From Mactromeris polynyma (Eukaryota > Mollusca > Bivalvia > Venerida > Mactridae), in assembly GCA_032209605.1 (NCBI GenBank), contig JASFXZ010000014.1, positions 5,104,912 to 5,168,911 on the forward strand: a DNA stretch of 64,000 bases, in the 5' to 3' direction. Position numbers and translations under genes: made by a program. Shown one piece after another: positions 11,698 through 24,446 of the stretch (position 1 is the first letter of the stretch; every line of letters begins with the position of its first letter). Below the pieces are notes generated by a model that did no database searches, was not told the origin of the DNA, and saw only the letters and a program-made list of their open reading frames with translations.

Positions 11698-14600
11698 ACC
11701 GTCGTGAGGGGTCGCGTTTAGATCATAGGCACCGTCGTGAGGGGTCGCGTTTTGATGATAGGGACCGTCGTGCGGGGTCGCGTTTAGATCATAGACACCG
11801 TCGTGAGGGGTCGCGTTTTGATGATAGGCACCGTCGTGAGGGGTCGCGTTTAGATCATAGACACCGTCGTGAGGGATCGCGTTTTGATGATAGGCACCGT
11901 CGTGAGGGGTCGCGTTTAGATCATAGACACCGTCGTGAGGGGTCGCGTTTTGATGATAGGCACCGTCGTGAGGGGTCGCGTTTAGATCATAGACACCGTC
12001 GTGAGGGGTCGCGTTTTGATGATAGGCACCGTCGTGAGGGGTCGCGTTTAGATCATAGACACCGTCGTGAGGGGTCGCGTTTAGATCATAGGCACCGTCG
12101 TGAGGGGTCGCGTTTTGATGATAGGCACCGTCGTGAGGGGTCGCGTTTAGATCAAAGACACCGTCGTGAGGGGTCGCGTTTTGATGATAGGCACCGTTGT
12201 GAGGGGTCGCGTTTTGATGATAGGGACCGTCGTGAGGGGTCGCGTTTTGATGATAGGCACCGTCGTGAGGGGTCGCGTTTTGATGATAGGCACCGTCGTG
12301 AGGGGTCGCGTTTTGATGATAGGGACCGTCGTGAGGGGTCGCGTTTTGATGATAGGCACCGTTGTGAGGGGTCGCGTTTTGATGATAGGGACCGTCGTGA
12401 GGGGTCGCGTTTTGATAATAGGCACCGTCGTGAGGGGTCACGTTTTGATGATAGGCACCGTCGTGAGGGGTCGCGTTTTGATGATAGGGACCGTCGTGAG
12501 GGGTCGCGTTTTGATGATAGGCACCGTTGTGAGGGGTCGCGTTTTGATGATAGGGACCGTTGTGAGGGGTCGCGTTTTGATGATAGGGACCGTTGTGAGG
12601 GGTCGCGTTTTGATGATAGGCACCGTTGTGAGGGGTCGCGTTTTGATGATAGGCACCGTTGTGAGGGGTCGCGTTTTGATGATAGGGACCGTTGTGAGGG
12701 GTCGCGTTTTGATGATAGGGACCGTCGTGAGGGGTCGCGTTTTGATGATAGGCACCGTTGTGAGGGGTCGCGTTTTGATGATAGGCACCGTCGTGAGGGG
12801 TCGCGTTTTGATGATAGGGACCGTTGTGAGGGGTCGCATTTTGATGATAGGCACCGTCGTGAGGGGTCGCGTTTTGATGATAGGGACCGTCGTGAGGGGT
12901 CGCGTTTTGATGATAGGCACCGTTGTGAGGGGTCGCATTTTGATGATAGGCACCGTTGTGAGGGGTCGCATTTTGATGATAGGCACCGTTGTGTGGGGTC
13001 GTATTTTTATGTTAGGGACCGTTGTGAGGGGTCGCATTTTGATGATAGGGACCGACGTGAGGGGTCGCGTTTTGATAATAGGGACCGTCGTGAGGGGTCG
13101 CGTTTTGATGATAGGGACCGTTGTGAGGGGTCGCGTTTTGATGATAGGGACCGACGTGAGGGGTCGCGTTTTGATAATAGGCACCGTTGTGTGGGGTCGT
13201 ATTTTTATGTTAGGGACCGTTGTGAGGGGTCGCATTTTGATGATAGGGACCGACGTGAGGGGTCGCGTTTTGATGATAGGCACCGTTGTGAGGGGTCGCA
13301 TTTTGATGATAGGCACCGTTGTGAGGGGTCGCATTTTGATGATAGGCACCGTTGTGTGGGGTCGTATTTTTATGTTAGGGACCGTTGTGAGGGGTCGCAT
13401 TTTGATGATAGGGACCGACGTGAGGGGTCGCGTTTTGATAATAGGGACCGTTGTGAGGGGTCGCGTTTTGATGATAGGGACCGTCGTGAGGGGTCGCGTT
13501 TTGATGATAGGCACCGTTGTGAGGGGTCGCATTTTGATGATAGGCACCGTTGTGAGGGGTCGCATTTTGATGATAGGCACCGTTGTGAGGGGTCGCATTT
13601 TGATGATAGGCACCGTTGTGAGGGGTCGCATTTTGATGATAGGCACCGTTGTGAGGGGTCGCATTTTGATGATAGGCACCGTTGTGAGGGGTCGCGTTTT
13701 GATGATAGGCACCGTTGTGAGGGGTCGCATTTTGATGATAGGCACCGTTGTGAGGGGTCGCATTTTGATGATAGGCACCGTTGTGAGGGGTCGCATTTTG
13801 ATGATAGGCACCGTTGTGAGGGGTCGCGTTTTGATGATAGGCACCGTTGTGAGGGGTCGCATTTTGATGATAGGCACCGTTGTGTGGGGTCGTATTTTTA
13901 TGTTAGGGACCGTCGTGAGGGGTCGCATTTTGATGATAGGGACCGTCGTGAGGGGTCGCGTTTTGATGATAGGGACCGTTGTGAGGGGTCGCGTTTTGAT
14001 GATAGGCACCGTTGTGTGGGGTCGTATTTTTATGATAGGCACCGTCGTGAGGGGTCGCGTTTTGATGATAGGGACCGTCGTGAGGGGTCGCGTTTTGATG
14101 ATAGGGACCGTCGTGAGGGGTCGCGTTTTGATGATAGGGACCGTCGTGAGGGGTCGCGTTTTGATGATAGGGACCGTTGTGAGGGGTCGCGTTTTGATGA
14201 TAGGGACCGACGTGAGGGGTCGCGTTTTGATGATAGGGACCGTCGTGAGGGGTCGCGTTTTGATGATAGGGACCGTTGTGAGGGGTCGCGTTTTGATGAT
14301 AGGGACCGTCGTGAGGGGTCGCGTTTTGATGATAGGGACCGTTGTGAGGGGTCGCGTTTTGATGATAGGGACCGTCGTGAGGGGTCGCGTTTTGATGATA
14401 GGGACCGACGTGAGGGGTCGCGTTTTGATAATAGGGACCGTCGTGAGGGGTCGCGTTTTGATGATAGGGACCGTCGTGAGGGGTCGCGTTTTGATGATAG
14501 GGACCGTCGTGAGGGGTCGCGTTTTGATGATAGGGACCGTTGTGAGGGGTCGCGTTTTGATGATAGGGACCGTTGTGAGGGGTCGCGTTTTGATGATAGG

Positions 14601-14952
14601 GACCGACGTGAGGGGTCGCGTTTTGATGATAGGGACCGTTGTGAGGGGTCGCGTTTTGATGATAGGGACCGTTGTGAGGGGTCGCGTTTTGATGATAGGG
14701 ACCGTTGTGAGGGGTCGCGTTTTGATGATAGGGACCGTTGTGAGGGGTCGCGTTTTGATGATAGGGACCGACGTGAGGGGTCGCGTTTTGATGATAGGGA
14801 CCGTTGTGAGGGGTCGCGTTTTGATGATAGGGACCGTCGTGAGGGGTCGCGTTTTGATGATAGGGACCGACGTGAGGGGTCGCGTTTTGATGATAGGGAC
14901 CGTCGTGAGGGGTCGCGTTTTGATGATAGGGACCGTCGGAAGGTGTCGCGTG
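11698..14952. repeat. 33-bp CpG-rich minisatellite, 98 copies in exact register
   Basis: The unit starts ACCGTCGTGAGGGGTCGCG and ends TTTTGATGATAGG plus C or G. From 11698 to 14932 there are 3234 bp, exactly 98 x 33, so no net length change has occurred. Units are about 58% GC with three or four CpG each, against an AT-rich background. The first part (to about 12160) alternates TAGATCATAG and TTGATGATAG units as 66-bp dimers. A variant with GTGTGGGGTCGTATTTTTATG recurs at 12991, 13189, 13354, 13882 and 14014, all multiples of 33 apart. Exact register keeps frames open for 929 and 689 codons on + and 534 on -. They are 11-residue reiterations and no evidence supports translation. Confidence 0.97.
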
Positions 14953-15943
14953 TAGCCCTTTATAAATGTATTTATTTGGTGTTACATTTCTTGCGGCTTT
15001 ATAAGGAGTTAACTACGTTTAAAGCATTTGTCTGTGATTTAAATATTCCCATGCAGCGGTGAGGTGAGTTAAACACTATTCTTGGTTTCTAATGAATACT
15101 TCATTATTCACTACGATTTGACGGATTAATTAATATGTGTTATCTTTATTTTAAATAAAATCGTCAGATTGTACAATGCGCATACGATGTATTTGTCACT
15201 GAAAATATGGTTATTTATTAAATGGTTTCAGTCGATTTAATTGTATACACGGCTGACTCGGAATACACTATATCATCACAAATTATAATATCATATTGTT
15301 TGATAATTATAATGTTATATAAATCTGGTTTGTCACGTCTATGTTAGGAACTAAGTTAATATAAATTTGAATATCATTGCAATGTACACGATGACCTTAA
15401 TTCAATCAGATTTCACAAAGAATTTTCACTACACTCATTAAAGATTTGCATGAACTAAACACAACCTTATTTAGAATGGACAAAAGAAGGCGAAAGCTAC
15501 ACGACTATACACTAAGTATGAATAAACAGTCTTTCTCGAATAAATTATGAACTTGTGTAAATTATAAAGCATTTATTAAATGTATGTGTGACTACTATTT
15601 CGAATGAAGGTTTAAATCAAAATTTATTTAATTATGAATATAATTACAATTTTAACAACATAAAAGTATATTTGTTTCTTTCATTTTTATCAGAATTGCA
15701 TGTTTTAACTTTATTTCAATTATTTTCTTTACAACTGTTTTACATTCGAATAATTTTTAGAATGAACTATTTACGTCATAGCTCTGTTAGTGTTTCGCCC
15801 TGATGAACTGTTCGCCGTCAGATATGCAATTATGCAGATTTTGCAATCAACGATACTTATTTTCTTGAACATGTTCACAAAATATATATTTTTGAGTCTT
15901 TTACTACGTATCCTTAAATATTGACGAAATGCTGGTTTATTGA
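14953..15943. other. No feature recognised
   Basis: Strongly AT-rich unique sequence, probably intronic. A donor-like GAG|GTGAGT at 15060-15066 lies only 7 nt after an acceptor-like CCCATGCAG and cannot be supported as an exon. Confidence 0.4.
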
Positions 15944-16057
15944 TATAATTGTCTCACCTGATCATGATAAATTAATTCCTCTGTTAACAATATATAATCA
16001 TCTCACCTGATCATGATGAATTAATTCCTCTGTTAACAATATATAATTGTCTCACCT
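15944..16057. repeat. Two tandem copies of a 57-bp unit
   Basis: TCTCACCTGATCATGATRAATTAATTCCTCTGTTAACAATATATAAT occurs twice in tandem, in parts no longer than stated, and a third truncated start (TTGTCTCACCTGG) follows at about 16048. Confidence 0.85.
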
Positions 16058-16607
16058 GGTAATGACAAAAAATGGTCACTGGAGAAAAATTAAATAGTCT
16101 GCCATAAAATGATATATAAAAGTTTGCCTTGACAATGGTAAAAATGTCCTCCATAAAAATGATAAAACAGTTTCCCTGATAATGACTTTGTCTCCTCTGA
16201 AAATAATTGTATTTGTTCCTCATGCCAATGATAGAATTGTTCATCCGACATTGGTAACAGTACTTTACCTGTCTATGATAAATTGTCTCCCGACATTGAT
16301 AACATAATTTCCCATGGCAATGATAACAGTGTCTTACTTGACAATGATAAAATTGTTTCCCGTGACAATGATGATTTTGTCTACCTGACAATGATGAAAT
16401 TGTCTCCCCTGACAATGATGATATTGTCTCTCATGACAATGCTAAAATTGTCTCCCCTGACAATGATGACAAGTTATATCCACAACAATGATCAAATTAT
16501 CTTCCTGTGCCAACAGTGCCTTACTGACACTGAATACATTGTCTCTTCACCCGACAAAGATAAATTGTCTCCCTTGGCAAGGATAAAGTTGTCTCCCTTT
16601 TAAAAGA
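16058..16607. repeat. Degenerate tandem repeat
   Basis: The motif GACAATGATGAAATTGTCTC with variants (GATAAAATTG, GATGATTTTG) recurs about fifteen times at irregular spacing of roughly 30-36 bp. It looks like an old, decayed array next to the young 56-bp array and shares GATGATAAAATTG with it. Confidence 0.7.
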
Positions 16608-17516
16608 ATGATAAAATTGCCCCGCTCCCACTCCGTAGAAATGATATAATTGCCTTCCTGGCGATGATAAAATTGCCCCGTTCCCACTCCGTAGAAATGA
16701 TATTATTGTCTTCCTGGCGATGATAAAATTGCCCCGCTCCCACTCCGTAGAAATGATATTATTGCCTTCCTTGCGATGATAAAATTGCCCCGCTCCCGCT
16801 CCGTAGAAATGATATTATTGCCTTCCTGGCGATGATAAAATTGCCCCGCTCCCACTCCGTAGAAATGATATTATTGCCTTCCTGGCGATGATAAAATTGT
16901 CCCGCTCCCACTCCGTAGAAATGATATTATTGTCTTTCTGGCGATGATAAAATTGCCCCGCTCCCACTCCGTAGAAATGATATTATTGCCTTCCTGGCGA
17001 TGATAAAATTGCCCCGCTCCCACTCCGTAGAAATGATATTATTGCCTTCCTGGCGATGATAAAATTGCCCCGTTCCCACTCCGTAGAAATGATATTATTG
17101 TCTTTCTGGCGATGATAAAATTGCCCCGCTCCCACTCCGTAGAAATGATATTATTGCCTTCCTGGCGATGATAAAATTGCCCCGTTCCCACTCCGTAGAA
17201 ATGATATTATTGCCTTCCTGGCGATGATAAAATTGTCCCGCTCCCACTCCGTAGAAATGATATTATTGTCTTCCTGGCGATGATAAAATTGCCCCGTTCC
17301 CACTCCGTAGAAATGATATTATTGTCTTCCTGGCGATGATAAAATTGCCCCGCTCCCACTCCGTAGAAATGATATTATTGTCTTCCTGGCGATGATAAAA
17401 TTGCCCCGTTCCCACTCCGTAGAAATGATATTATTGTCTTCCTGGCGATGATAAAATTGCCCCGTTCCCACTCCGTAGAAATGATATTATTGCCTTCCTG
17501 GCGATGATAAAATTGA
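16608..17516. repeat. 56-bp minisatellite, 16 copies
   Basis: The unit contains TCCCACTCCGTAGAAATGAT and CTTCCTGGCGATGATAAAA. Starts recur every 56 bp from 16625 to 17465 (840 bp, 15 x 56). Copies vary at a few recurrent sites (GCTCCC/GTTCCC, GCCTTCC/GTCTTCC). The shared GATGATAAAATTG motif links it to the degenerate repeat just upstream. Confidence 0.95.
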
Positions 17517-18129
17517 AAATTCGCTGTTGGCAAATATTGATGAGCATGTTTAATAAAATTGGCTGACAAGGTTGTCATCTTTGTTACTTCTTTAGTTATG
17601 CTTTTCGAAATAACTAGCGTATTATGATTGGAAGCAGAAATATTTTTCTTATAAATTTTGAATATACGTTTCGAGTAAATTAATGATTCTATAAGTCACG
17701 TTTGTGTAGTCGCATATTTTCATTTATCCAAGTTGTTTTATTTAAGTTTCACAAAAATATAGAAATACATCTTGTTTTTTTAAGAAAAATTATTGATCTA
17801 AGTGCGGTGGTTTTATTCTATAATTTTAGGCAAACATTGAATATTTTTTAATTATCTTGCATCGTTCATTTCCTTATTTCTCTCATTTTCTTTGCAATTT
17901 TACTTTTTATTTGCATTTTTTTGTTTCATTATTTATGTATTTATTAATCGATTTTCTCCAACAAAAATATTATAAATTGAATACATGTAACAGTTTTAAC
18001 ACGTATACATCGAAAAACAGGGCAGTTACGTTAAGTACGAATATTTAGGTTTTCCAAAAAGTCCTGGGCGACGCTAAGAACGTAACAAATATAGATTTAA
18101 ACACATTAAATGTTGCTGTTTCCTGCCAG
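17517..18129. other. Intron sequence before the first firm exon
   Basis: AT-rich, with T-rich runs. It ends in the acceptor TGCTGTTTCCTGCCAG at 18114-18129. I see no other feature. Confidence 0.5.
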
Positions 18130-18306
18130 GCCGAAATGGTGAAGAAAGTATTCCTATGCTTATGATGAACCATACGGATAAGGAAGAAGGCACACCGGGC
18201 ATGCCGCCTCGTACTAGACCCCCTGTATCTGATGTGAGGAATGCTCCACGGCTTGTAGAAATAACATCTAACCCAGGCACTCCCCTTAAAGTTACAGAAA
18301 TATCCG
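18130..18306 (+). CDS. Internal exon, 59 codons, phase 1-1
   Basis: Bounded by acceptor TTTCCTGCCAG and donor TCCG|GTTAGT. Of the three frames only phase 1 is open. It starts RNGEESIPMLMMNHTDKEEG, continues through a proline-rich patch (GMPPRTRPPVSDVR) and ends with GTPLKVTEIS. The segment is polar with Pro/Thr/Glu clusters and is unlike any repeat in the window. This is the longest and best-supported internal exon. Its family is not recognised. Confidence 0.85.
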
Positions 18307-19611
18307 GTTAGTATCTCTGCACATGTTTCCCTACAATGTATTCTCACTGAACAAATCATGTAGTCGTTCTTTTTGTTGTGATCGCTAATGGACTCTTCTC
18401 GCTTCATATTTTAGATGTAAGTTACACGACGTGTAGTCATGGTAACGTATTGTAGTATATTATATCTTGTGTTGTGGTAAAGCAAAACGATTTGGAAAGT
18501 ATTCATACAACACTATCCGATTCATGTCTGTGGTATTTTCACATACACGAAACAAATAATATCTCTTTCTTAGTCATAATCCTTATGGTAACGTAATCTA
18601 TAGTAATTTATAAACAAATATTTTTTTTATAAAGTGGTATAGTCAATTTGTGTTTGATTTAGTTGGACGTAATAGCAATATCATAATTTTGTAACAAGAA
18701 TATACATTTGGTAACGGTGGTTACACGAATGACTGTTGTTCGTCATTGCATGGAGAAATAAAGACCAATTTACGTTACGCCCTGAATGTTAAAGTTGACT
18801 TAACAAAAAGAAAAAGGTGACATTTAAAAAAAATCTTTTTATTTTTGAGCCAATGGTGACACAAGAAATGAAAGCTTGTCTATAACAGAGCGAGGAGACG
18901 TCAGATGGTATTAGAGTGTTAATCTTTCATTGTGACAATATACCTGTACGTGTATTCATTTCAAGTTTAAATGATATCAAATGTATAATGACTCATTTTA
19001 TAATGCAATGTTGTGAGCAGTGATAGACACAGTGAACGGTATTGACTATTTTTACTATTTCTAACAGGCGATAAGCTGATAAATGCAAACGTTTAGGCTC
19101 AACAGTTAAAAGACAGGGCGTAAGCAAGATTATTGTGAATAATTTTGACCCAATTACAAATTGACTTTAAAGTATTGGTGAAAAACAAACAAAATAACAA
19201 AACGTCAGGAAAAGCAAGGATACATTATACATGTTTTTGTAATGATATAAGATTTTGTAACCTTTTGATTTATTGCTGAATCAACATTTACCGCTATGTG
19301 GCTTAATATGTAAGATATCAGTGGTTATGTTGTTACATATTGTGTTCGGATTGTTGTTTCCATGTTGTTTTCTATGTCATGAGTACCAGCACAACATCCA
19401 ATCATCTGTTCCAAAAGCCGACAATCAACACGTTTCGACACACTTCCCTGTTATTGCATGCATATTCTCACTAAAACTTACGAATCTTACTTTCAGAACG
19501 TTTTTCGACATTGCCTGATCAGAGCAACTACCAGGATAGATAAACGTTACAGATAGTGTTAAAATAGCTCACTATATCACATTATTATAATATTTCTTGT
19601 TTTACAATCAG
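18307..19611 (+). other. Intron 1 of the firm chain
   Basis: Starts GTTAGT and ends TTCTTGTTTTACAATCAG. It is AT-rich unique sequence, and I see no array or gene inside. Confidence 0.7.
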
Positions 19612-19665
19612 CTCCTGAAAAAGACGAAAAACCGGTGCTGTCAAAAAGCAATCCTAACATAGCAG
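19612..19665 (+). CDS. Internal exon, 18 codons, phase 1-1
   Basis: Acceptor TTTACAATCAG, donor GCAG|GTACAT. The split codon makes Ala, then PEKDEKPVLSKSNPNIA. It is in frame with the exons on both sides, short and highly charged. Such a cassette could be skipped without changing frame. Confidence 0.85.
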
Positions 19666-21210
19666 GTACATGACTTACTGTAAAATAGGGTATACTCGCA
19701 ATTTATGGATTTGGGTTTCAAATCTAGAAAACAAACAAGATGGTTCTGCATATATTTGAAAGCATTCGATATTATCCGACAATTTTCGATATTCGATATT
19801 TCTTTGTATACTAGTGTAACTATATTCGTAATTAATCAATACTTACCCTTCTATTGTAGAAATTTTAACTATATTCGATATTATTTAATTTTATTCGAGG
19901 ATATTTAAATCAAATATTATTTTCAATTATATTCGATGGTATGTTAGGTAGGTGGTTGAAAATGTTATTTAAAATCGACATTGTTTTCGATTTCATATAT
20001 CGACTCAAATAAAACTATACATGTAATATAGAAAGTTGCAAGTTCATTATTCTAAAGTATGTTTGAGTGTCTTGTACCAATGTAAGCATTATCAAGGATT
20101 ATGGAACGCTGCAGCGGCCTTACGTTGCTTATGGATTTCTGGCTAGATTTCAACAATAAAATACTTTGTACATTTAGTAAATGTTATACTTATAATTAGA
20201 CGATGATTAATCGATTTTAACGTCAACTAAGTCATTATTTGAACTGTAAACGACCGTGTGAAAATGTTAACAGCGATTCAAGTTGGTTAAGCTTGCAGGA
20301 AAGTGATGAAATCAGCGATTCGAGAATATAAAACAATTATTTTAGAGTTATGCGTGAATCTGAACTATGTTTGCATCAACACTAAAGTGTTGTAAATTCT
20401 TTCAGGTTATACATATATTGTAGAGCATGGTTTTACTTAAAATTGGTGACGTTGTTCCGATAAAACACTATTGGCACACCCGCCACCCCAAAAATGATTG
20501 CACACAGAACCATCTTGTTGAGGTGGAGTGTCTGTTTCTGACATATATTCCATTTTATGTCATATATAGTTTTCATTTACATTTTCTATCATCATTGTGT
20601 ATAAGTATGTACATTCATATACTTGTAACAGTTCCATAGATATGTATCCCATTATTTAGCATTTTTCTATCATTATCTCCATTCTCTTTGTTTATATTTA
20701 ATTTATTTTTGCGAAAATAACCAGTTTTACAGTATTTTTTATTAAATTTTCTTAGTCACATTTTCTCTCCTGGCACGATTTTATTTGGTAATTTCCTGAC
20801 GACACATTTTTAAAAAACGGTATGTTCTTGTCATTTTTAATTGTTTTAGTTTCACATTTTAGTAGAAGGAATCATCGCTCGATGTTCTTTAAAACAGTTC
20901 TTACATTTTCGTCTGAAAACTACGTGACTCTATATGGAATATCTCTATATAGACCGACATTAAATGGAAATTTAAAATATACAATGCTAAAAGAAAACTA
21001 TTTTTTTTAATTTGAATAACATCAATGATCAACATTACATGATTGTTTGTCCTTTTGTCCAATTTTTATGTTTTCAGTAATGTAAGTTGTAAATAAGGTT
21101 TAGATATTTATGGTAACCAAGTTACTTTAAGAATTTATTGATTGCGTAAATGTTGTCATATATTGATTGAAATATTGGACTGTAATCTATACAAGTGTCA
21201 GTACATGTGA
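19666..21210 (+). other. Intron 2, left part
   Basis: AT-rich. Around 19765-19930 there are many degenerate copies of ATTCGATATT, a simple-sequence-like tract. At 20406-20429 a further 24-nt phase-1 candidate exon (YTYIVEH) has a good acceptor (AAATTCTTTCAG) but a poor donor (G|GTTTTA), so it is not called. Confidence 0.5.
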
Positions 21211-21946
21211 GTTTGTGGGCAGTTTGTGTTAAAGCCTGCCGTATACATTACATTCTAACATTCATTGAAAACTGTAAAATTCTATGAGACTTCATATTAT
21301 ACGTTTGTGGGCAGTTTGTGTTAAAGCCTGCCGTATACATTACATTCTAACATTCATTGAAAACTGTAAAATTCTATGAGACTTCATATTATACGTTTGT
21401 GGGCAGTTTGTGTTAAAGCCTGCCGTATACATTACATTCTAACATTCATTGAAAACTGTAAAATTCTATGAGACTTCATATTATACGTTTGTGGGCAGTT
21501 TGTGTTAAAGCCTGCCGTATACATTACATTCTAACATTCATTGAAAACTGTAAAATTCTATGAGACTTCATATTATACGTTTGTGGGCAGTTTGTGTTAA
21601 AGCCTGCCGTATACATTACATTCTAACATTCATTGAAAACTGTAAAATTCTATGAGACTTCATATTATACGTTTGTGGGCAGTTTGTGTTAAAGCCTGCC
21701 GTATACATTCAATTCTAAAATTCATTGAAAACTGTAAAATTCTATGAGACTTCATATTATACGTTTGTGGGCAGTTTGTGTTAAAGCCTGACGTATACAT
21801 TACATTCTAACATTCATTGAAAACTGTAAAATTCTATGAGACTTCATATTATACGTTTGTGGGCAGTTTGTGTTAAAGCCTGCCGTATACATTACATTCT
21901 AACATTCATTGAAAACTGTAAAATTCTATGAGACTTCATATTATAC
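21211..21946. repeat. 92-bp minisatellite, 8 near-identical copies
   Basis: Units begin GTTTGTGGGCAGTTTGTG and recur at exact 92-bp spacing from 21211 to 21947. Copies are almost identical: only the first unit's left edge and the sixth and seventh units carry substitutions (for example CATTCAATTC, CCTGACG). Such homogeneity points to recent expansion or ongoing exchange. It lies in the intron between exons 19612-19665 and 23080-23130. Confidence 0.97.
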
Positions 21947-23079
21947 GTTTGCGCAGTGTAATCTTAACATCTTTTTGTGCAGCTTTCTTACAAATACAAG
22001 AATATCGCAACTGAAACAAAAAAAACAGCATCGGCTCTTGACCATTGCAGAGATACTTATGTTTCTTAACGTTTAGTATTTACTATTTCTTCATTCTTAT
22101 TTATTATATCATTTGTGTTTTAGATTTGCCATGTTATTTTTGTGATAAATATTTTGTTAACTTATTTCAATTATACTTATTAGTAAATCACATTTATTTA
22201 TACATGTAAACTATAAGCATATTGGTTTGTATACTGAATACATTCTCTATCAATTATGGTCCTATAATACACATTCTCATTTAAGCAGCACTTTTGAGAT
22301 TAAATGCATTTGCACTTGATTTCACTGCTGTTAAGATAGATGAGATATTACTGCATAAGAACTATTTTCCTTACAATTTGCATGTAACATACTGTAACAT
22401 ACTGTAACATACTGTTTTATTTAGCGAAAATCTGGATATGTCACATTTTGTTCAGGACATATGTAGTTACGGAAATTTATCAGTTATTAAAATGTTCTAT
22501 TTTGATGTTATATGTGCATTATTTATCATGCCCGTTGTTTTATATTTGTGTTCCAGCATATCTTTGATTCACATTAATTAATTGTTTGATGAGAGCATAC
22601 CTAATTCAGTTTATTCAGTCATTATTGAACGTCTAATTCATATCCAGCGAATATATTACTTTTTATTTAGTATTATAAATAATAATTCGATTGTAATACT
22701 ATGTTTTTTGTTTTTTTTATTAAATTTCAATAAAAGGAATGTTCTGTTCATTTGAAATCTTGCAATGCAATGTATTTTGAGTATCTCTTTTATATATATG
22801 TATATATTAATCGAATGTATTTTGTTTACTTTGTCGACTACCATACGATTATAAAGTCAAGCCTGGGTAAATTCCGCCTCTGAAATGATAGTCTTTATTG
22901 ATATGCGACGTCTGCAAACAGGTTTTACATATAGATGCTTAATTAAAAATGAGGAAACGGGTAACATGAAGAGGCATATATCACCATGCGCTTGTCATTC
23001 AGAGGTGGCATTTAACTTAGAGCTGACTGTATTTTGTTTTAGTATTATCACAAATAATTTTTTGCATTGCATGTAATAG
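21947..23079 (+). other. Intron 2, right part
   Basis: AT-rich. There are three tandem TAACATACTG decamers at about 22386-22415. It ends with the acceptor TTTGCATTGCATGTAATAG. No gene is seen. Confidence 0.5.
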
Positions 23080-23130
23080 CTGACGGAAAACCATTTATTC
23101 AATCCGGACGGAAGTCTTTCCCCAACCAAG
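23080..23130 (+). CDS. Internal exon, 17 codons, phase 1-1
   Basis: Acceptor GCATGTAATAG, donor CAAG|GTAGGA. It reads A-DGKPFIQSGRKSFPNQ in the frame set by the neighbours. The segment is basic and polar. The family is not recognised. Confidence 0.8.
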
Positions 23131-24007
23131 GTAGGATGAATTCTAGCCATTGTCAATATGTCTTAATGTAGAATCCATATATGTAGTATCCGTGTCCGTA
23201 CACGTATCTGCCTTCTGCACACATTCTCATGACAATGTTTAAATCTGGCATCATAATTTGTAGGCTTTCTGTCTGTGCAATGTGTGCAGTACATTGCCGT
23301 TTCTAAGAATGTATCTCAGTTCGTTTTGAGGGTTTATAATATTGCAATTATTTATACTTAATGATTTAATGATGTAACGGACTGTCCATCGAGTTACTGT
23401 CGTTAATTAAAATATTTTCCATACAGTCAATTTGAGTTACAGTATTATTTTGAATAATACACACCAGTGATCCATTTCGTCGTTTTACGGTTCATAAATA
23501 TTGTTTGCTTACGTTTTTATTTACGTATTGTAATTGTATTGTGACATATATGTTAGTGACAGTGTGAATTTGATTTTGTCATAGATTAAGATAAAACACT
23601 CGGCATTTTCGAATACGATGTAGAAAACACAGAACATCGTTCAAACTGCCACGAATCCATGGAACCATGCCATATGGAATCTGATAAAATGTTTATTGTT
23701 TGTCTTTTTTTGGGGTCCAAGTTCCATTCCTCAACATAACTGTTATGTTAATTTTGCCTTGACGAACTAGTGTGTTTGTTTCAAAGAGCGTATTTATCGT
23801 TATTCCAAACATAATTCAAATTTGTATCAGCGTATGTCATTCAGAGTAAATGTTTCTGTTTGCATAAATTCCTAATATCAAACACTTATTTGATCCTATT
23901 TAATCTATGACAGTATCATCTTTGTGGAAATGTGTTAAATAAAAAGGGAAGTTCCTTTCCAACGAAATGCCGATAGATCTAACCAATGTTTTTTCTTCTA
24001 TGCATAG
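23131..24007 (+). other. Intron 3
   Basis: Starts GTAGGA and ends TTTTTTCTTCTATGCATAG. AT-rich unique sequence with no array and no other feature seen. Confidence 0.65.
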
Positions 24008-24046
24008 ATTTCTTCCCTCCCGCTAACCGATCTCTTTTACTACAAG
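24008..24046 (+). CDS. Internal exon, 13 codons, phase 1-1
   Basis: Acceptor TTCTTCTATGCATAG, donor CAAG|GTAACT. The split codon gives Asp, then FFPPANRSLLLQ. Although only 39 nt, both splice sites are strong and the frame joins cleanly on both sides. Confidence 0.8.
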
Positions 24047-24446
24047 GTAACTTTCCCATTAAAACACTAGACACATCTCCGTCTTTTCTTTCAAGTTAAT
24101 TATTTGTTTCCGCACTAATTGGTACCGGGGGACACATGCTTGTAACTTCAGTGAAATAAAATTTCGTTTACAGCGTCTATTAAATTATTTTTCAACGTTA
24201 TATTATTGTTTTCAATTTCACACCTTTTATCTAATTTATTTACAATTTTTCAGACGACTATTATTTTACATTAATAATACAATTAAAGGAATTTTACTGG
24301 AATTTTATTCGATACTAAATCCTTTCGAAAAATAAAGCAATACGGACAAAAATATGAATATTATGATTATTTATTGGTTTGTGCATGCATTATATAACAG
24401 TATGACAGGTTATTGTGTAAATTGTGTAAGATACGAAAATGACAAG
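24047..24446 (+). other. Intron 4, left part
   Basis: AT-rich sequence between the GTAACT donor and the start of the 36-bp array. Nothing else recognised. Confidence 0.5.

Noticed and set aside
12166..15062. Very long open frames (929 and 689 codons on +, 534 on -) as repetitive proteins
   Set aside because: All follow from a 33-bp unit kept in exact register. Both strands are open, residues are pure 11-mer reiteration, and there is no signal peptide, domain or non-repeat terminus of note.
20406..20429. 24-nt phase-1 microexon (YTYIVEH)
   Set aside because: The acceptor is good but the donor G|GTTTTA is poor. At this length an open frame has almost no weight.
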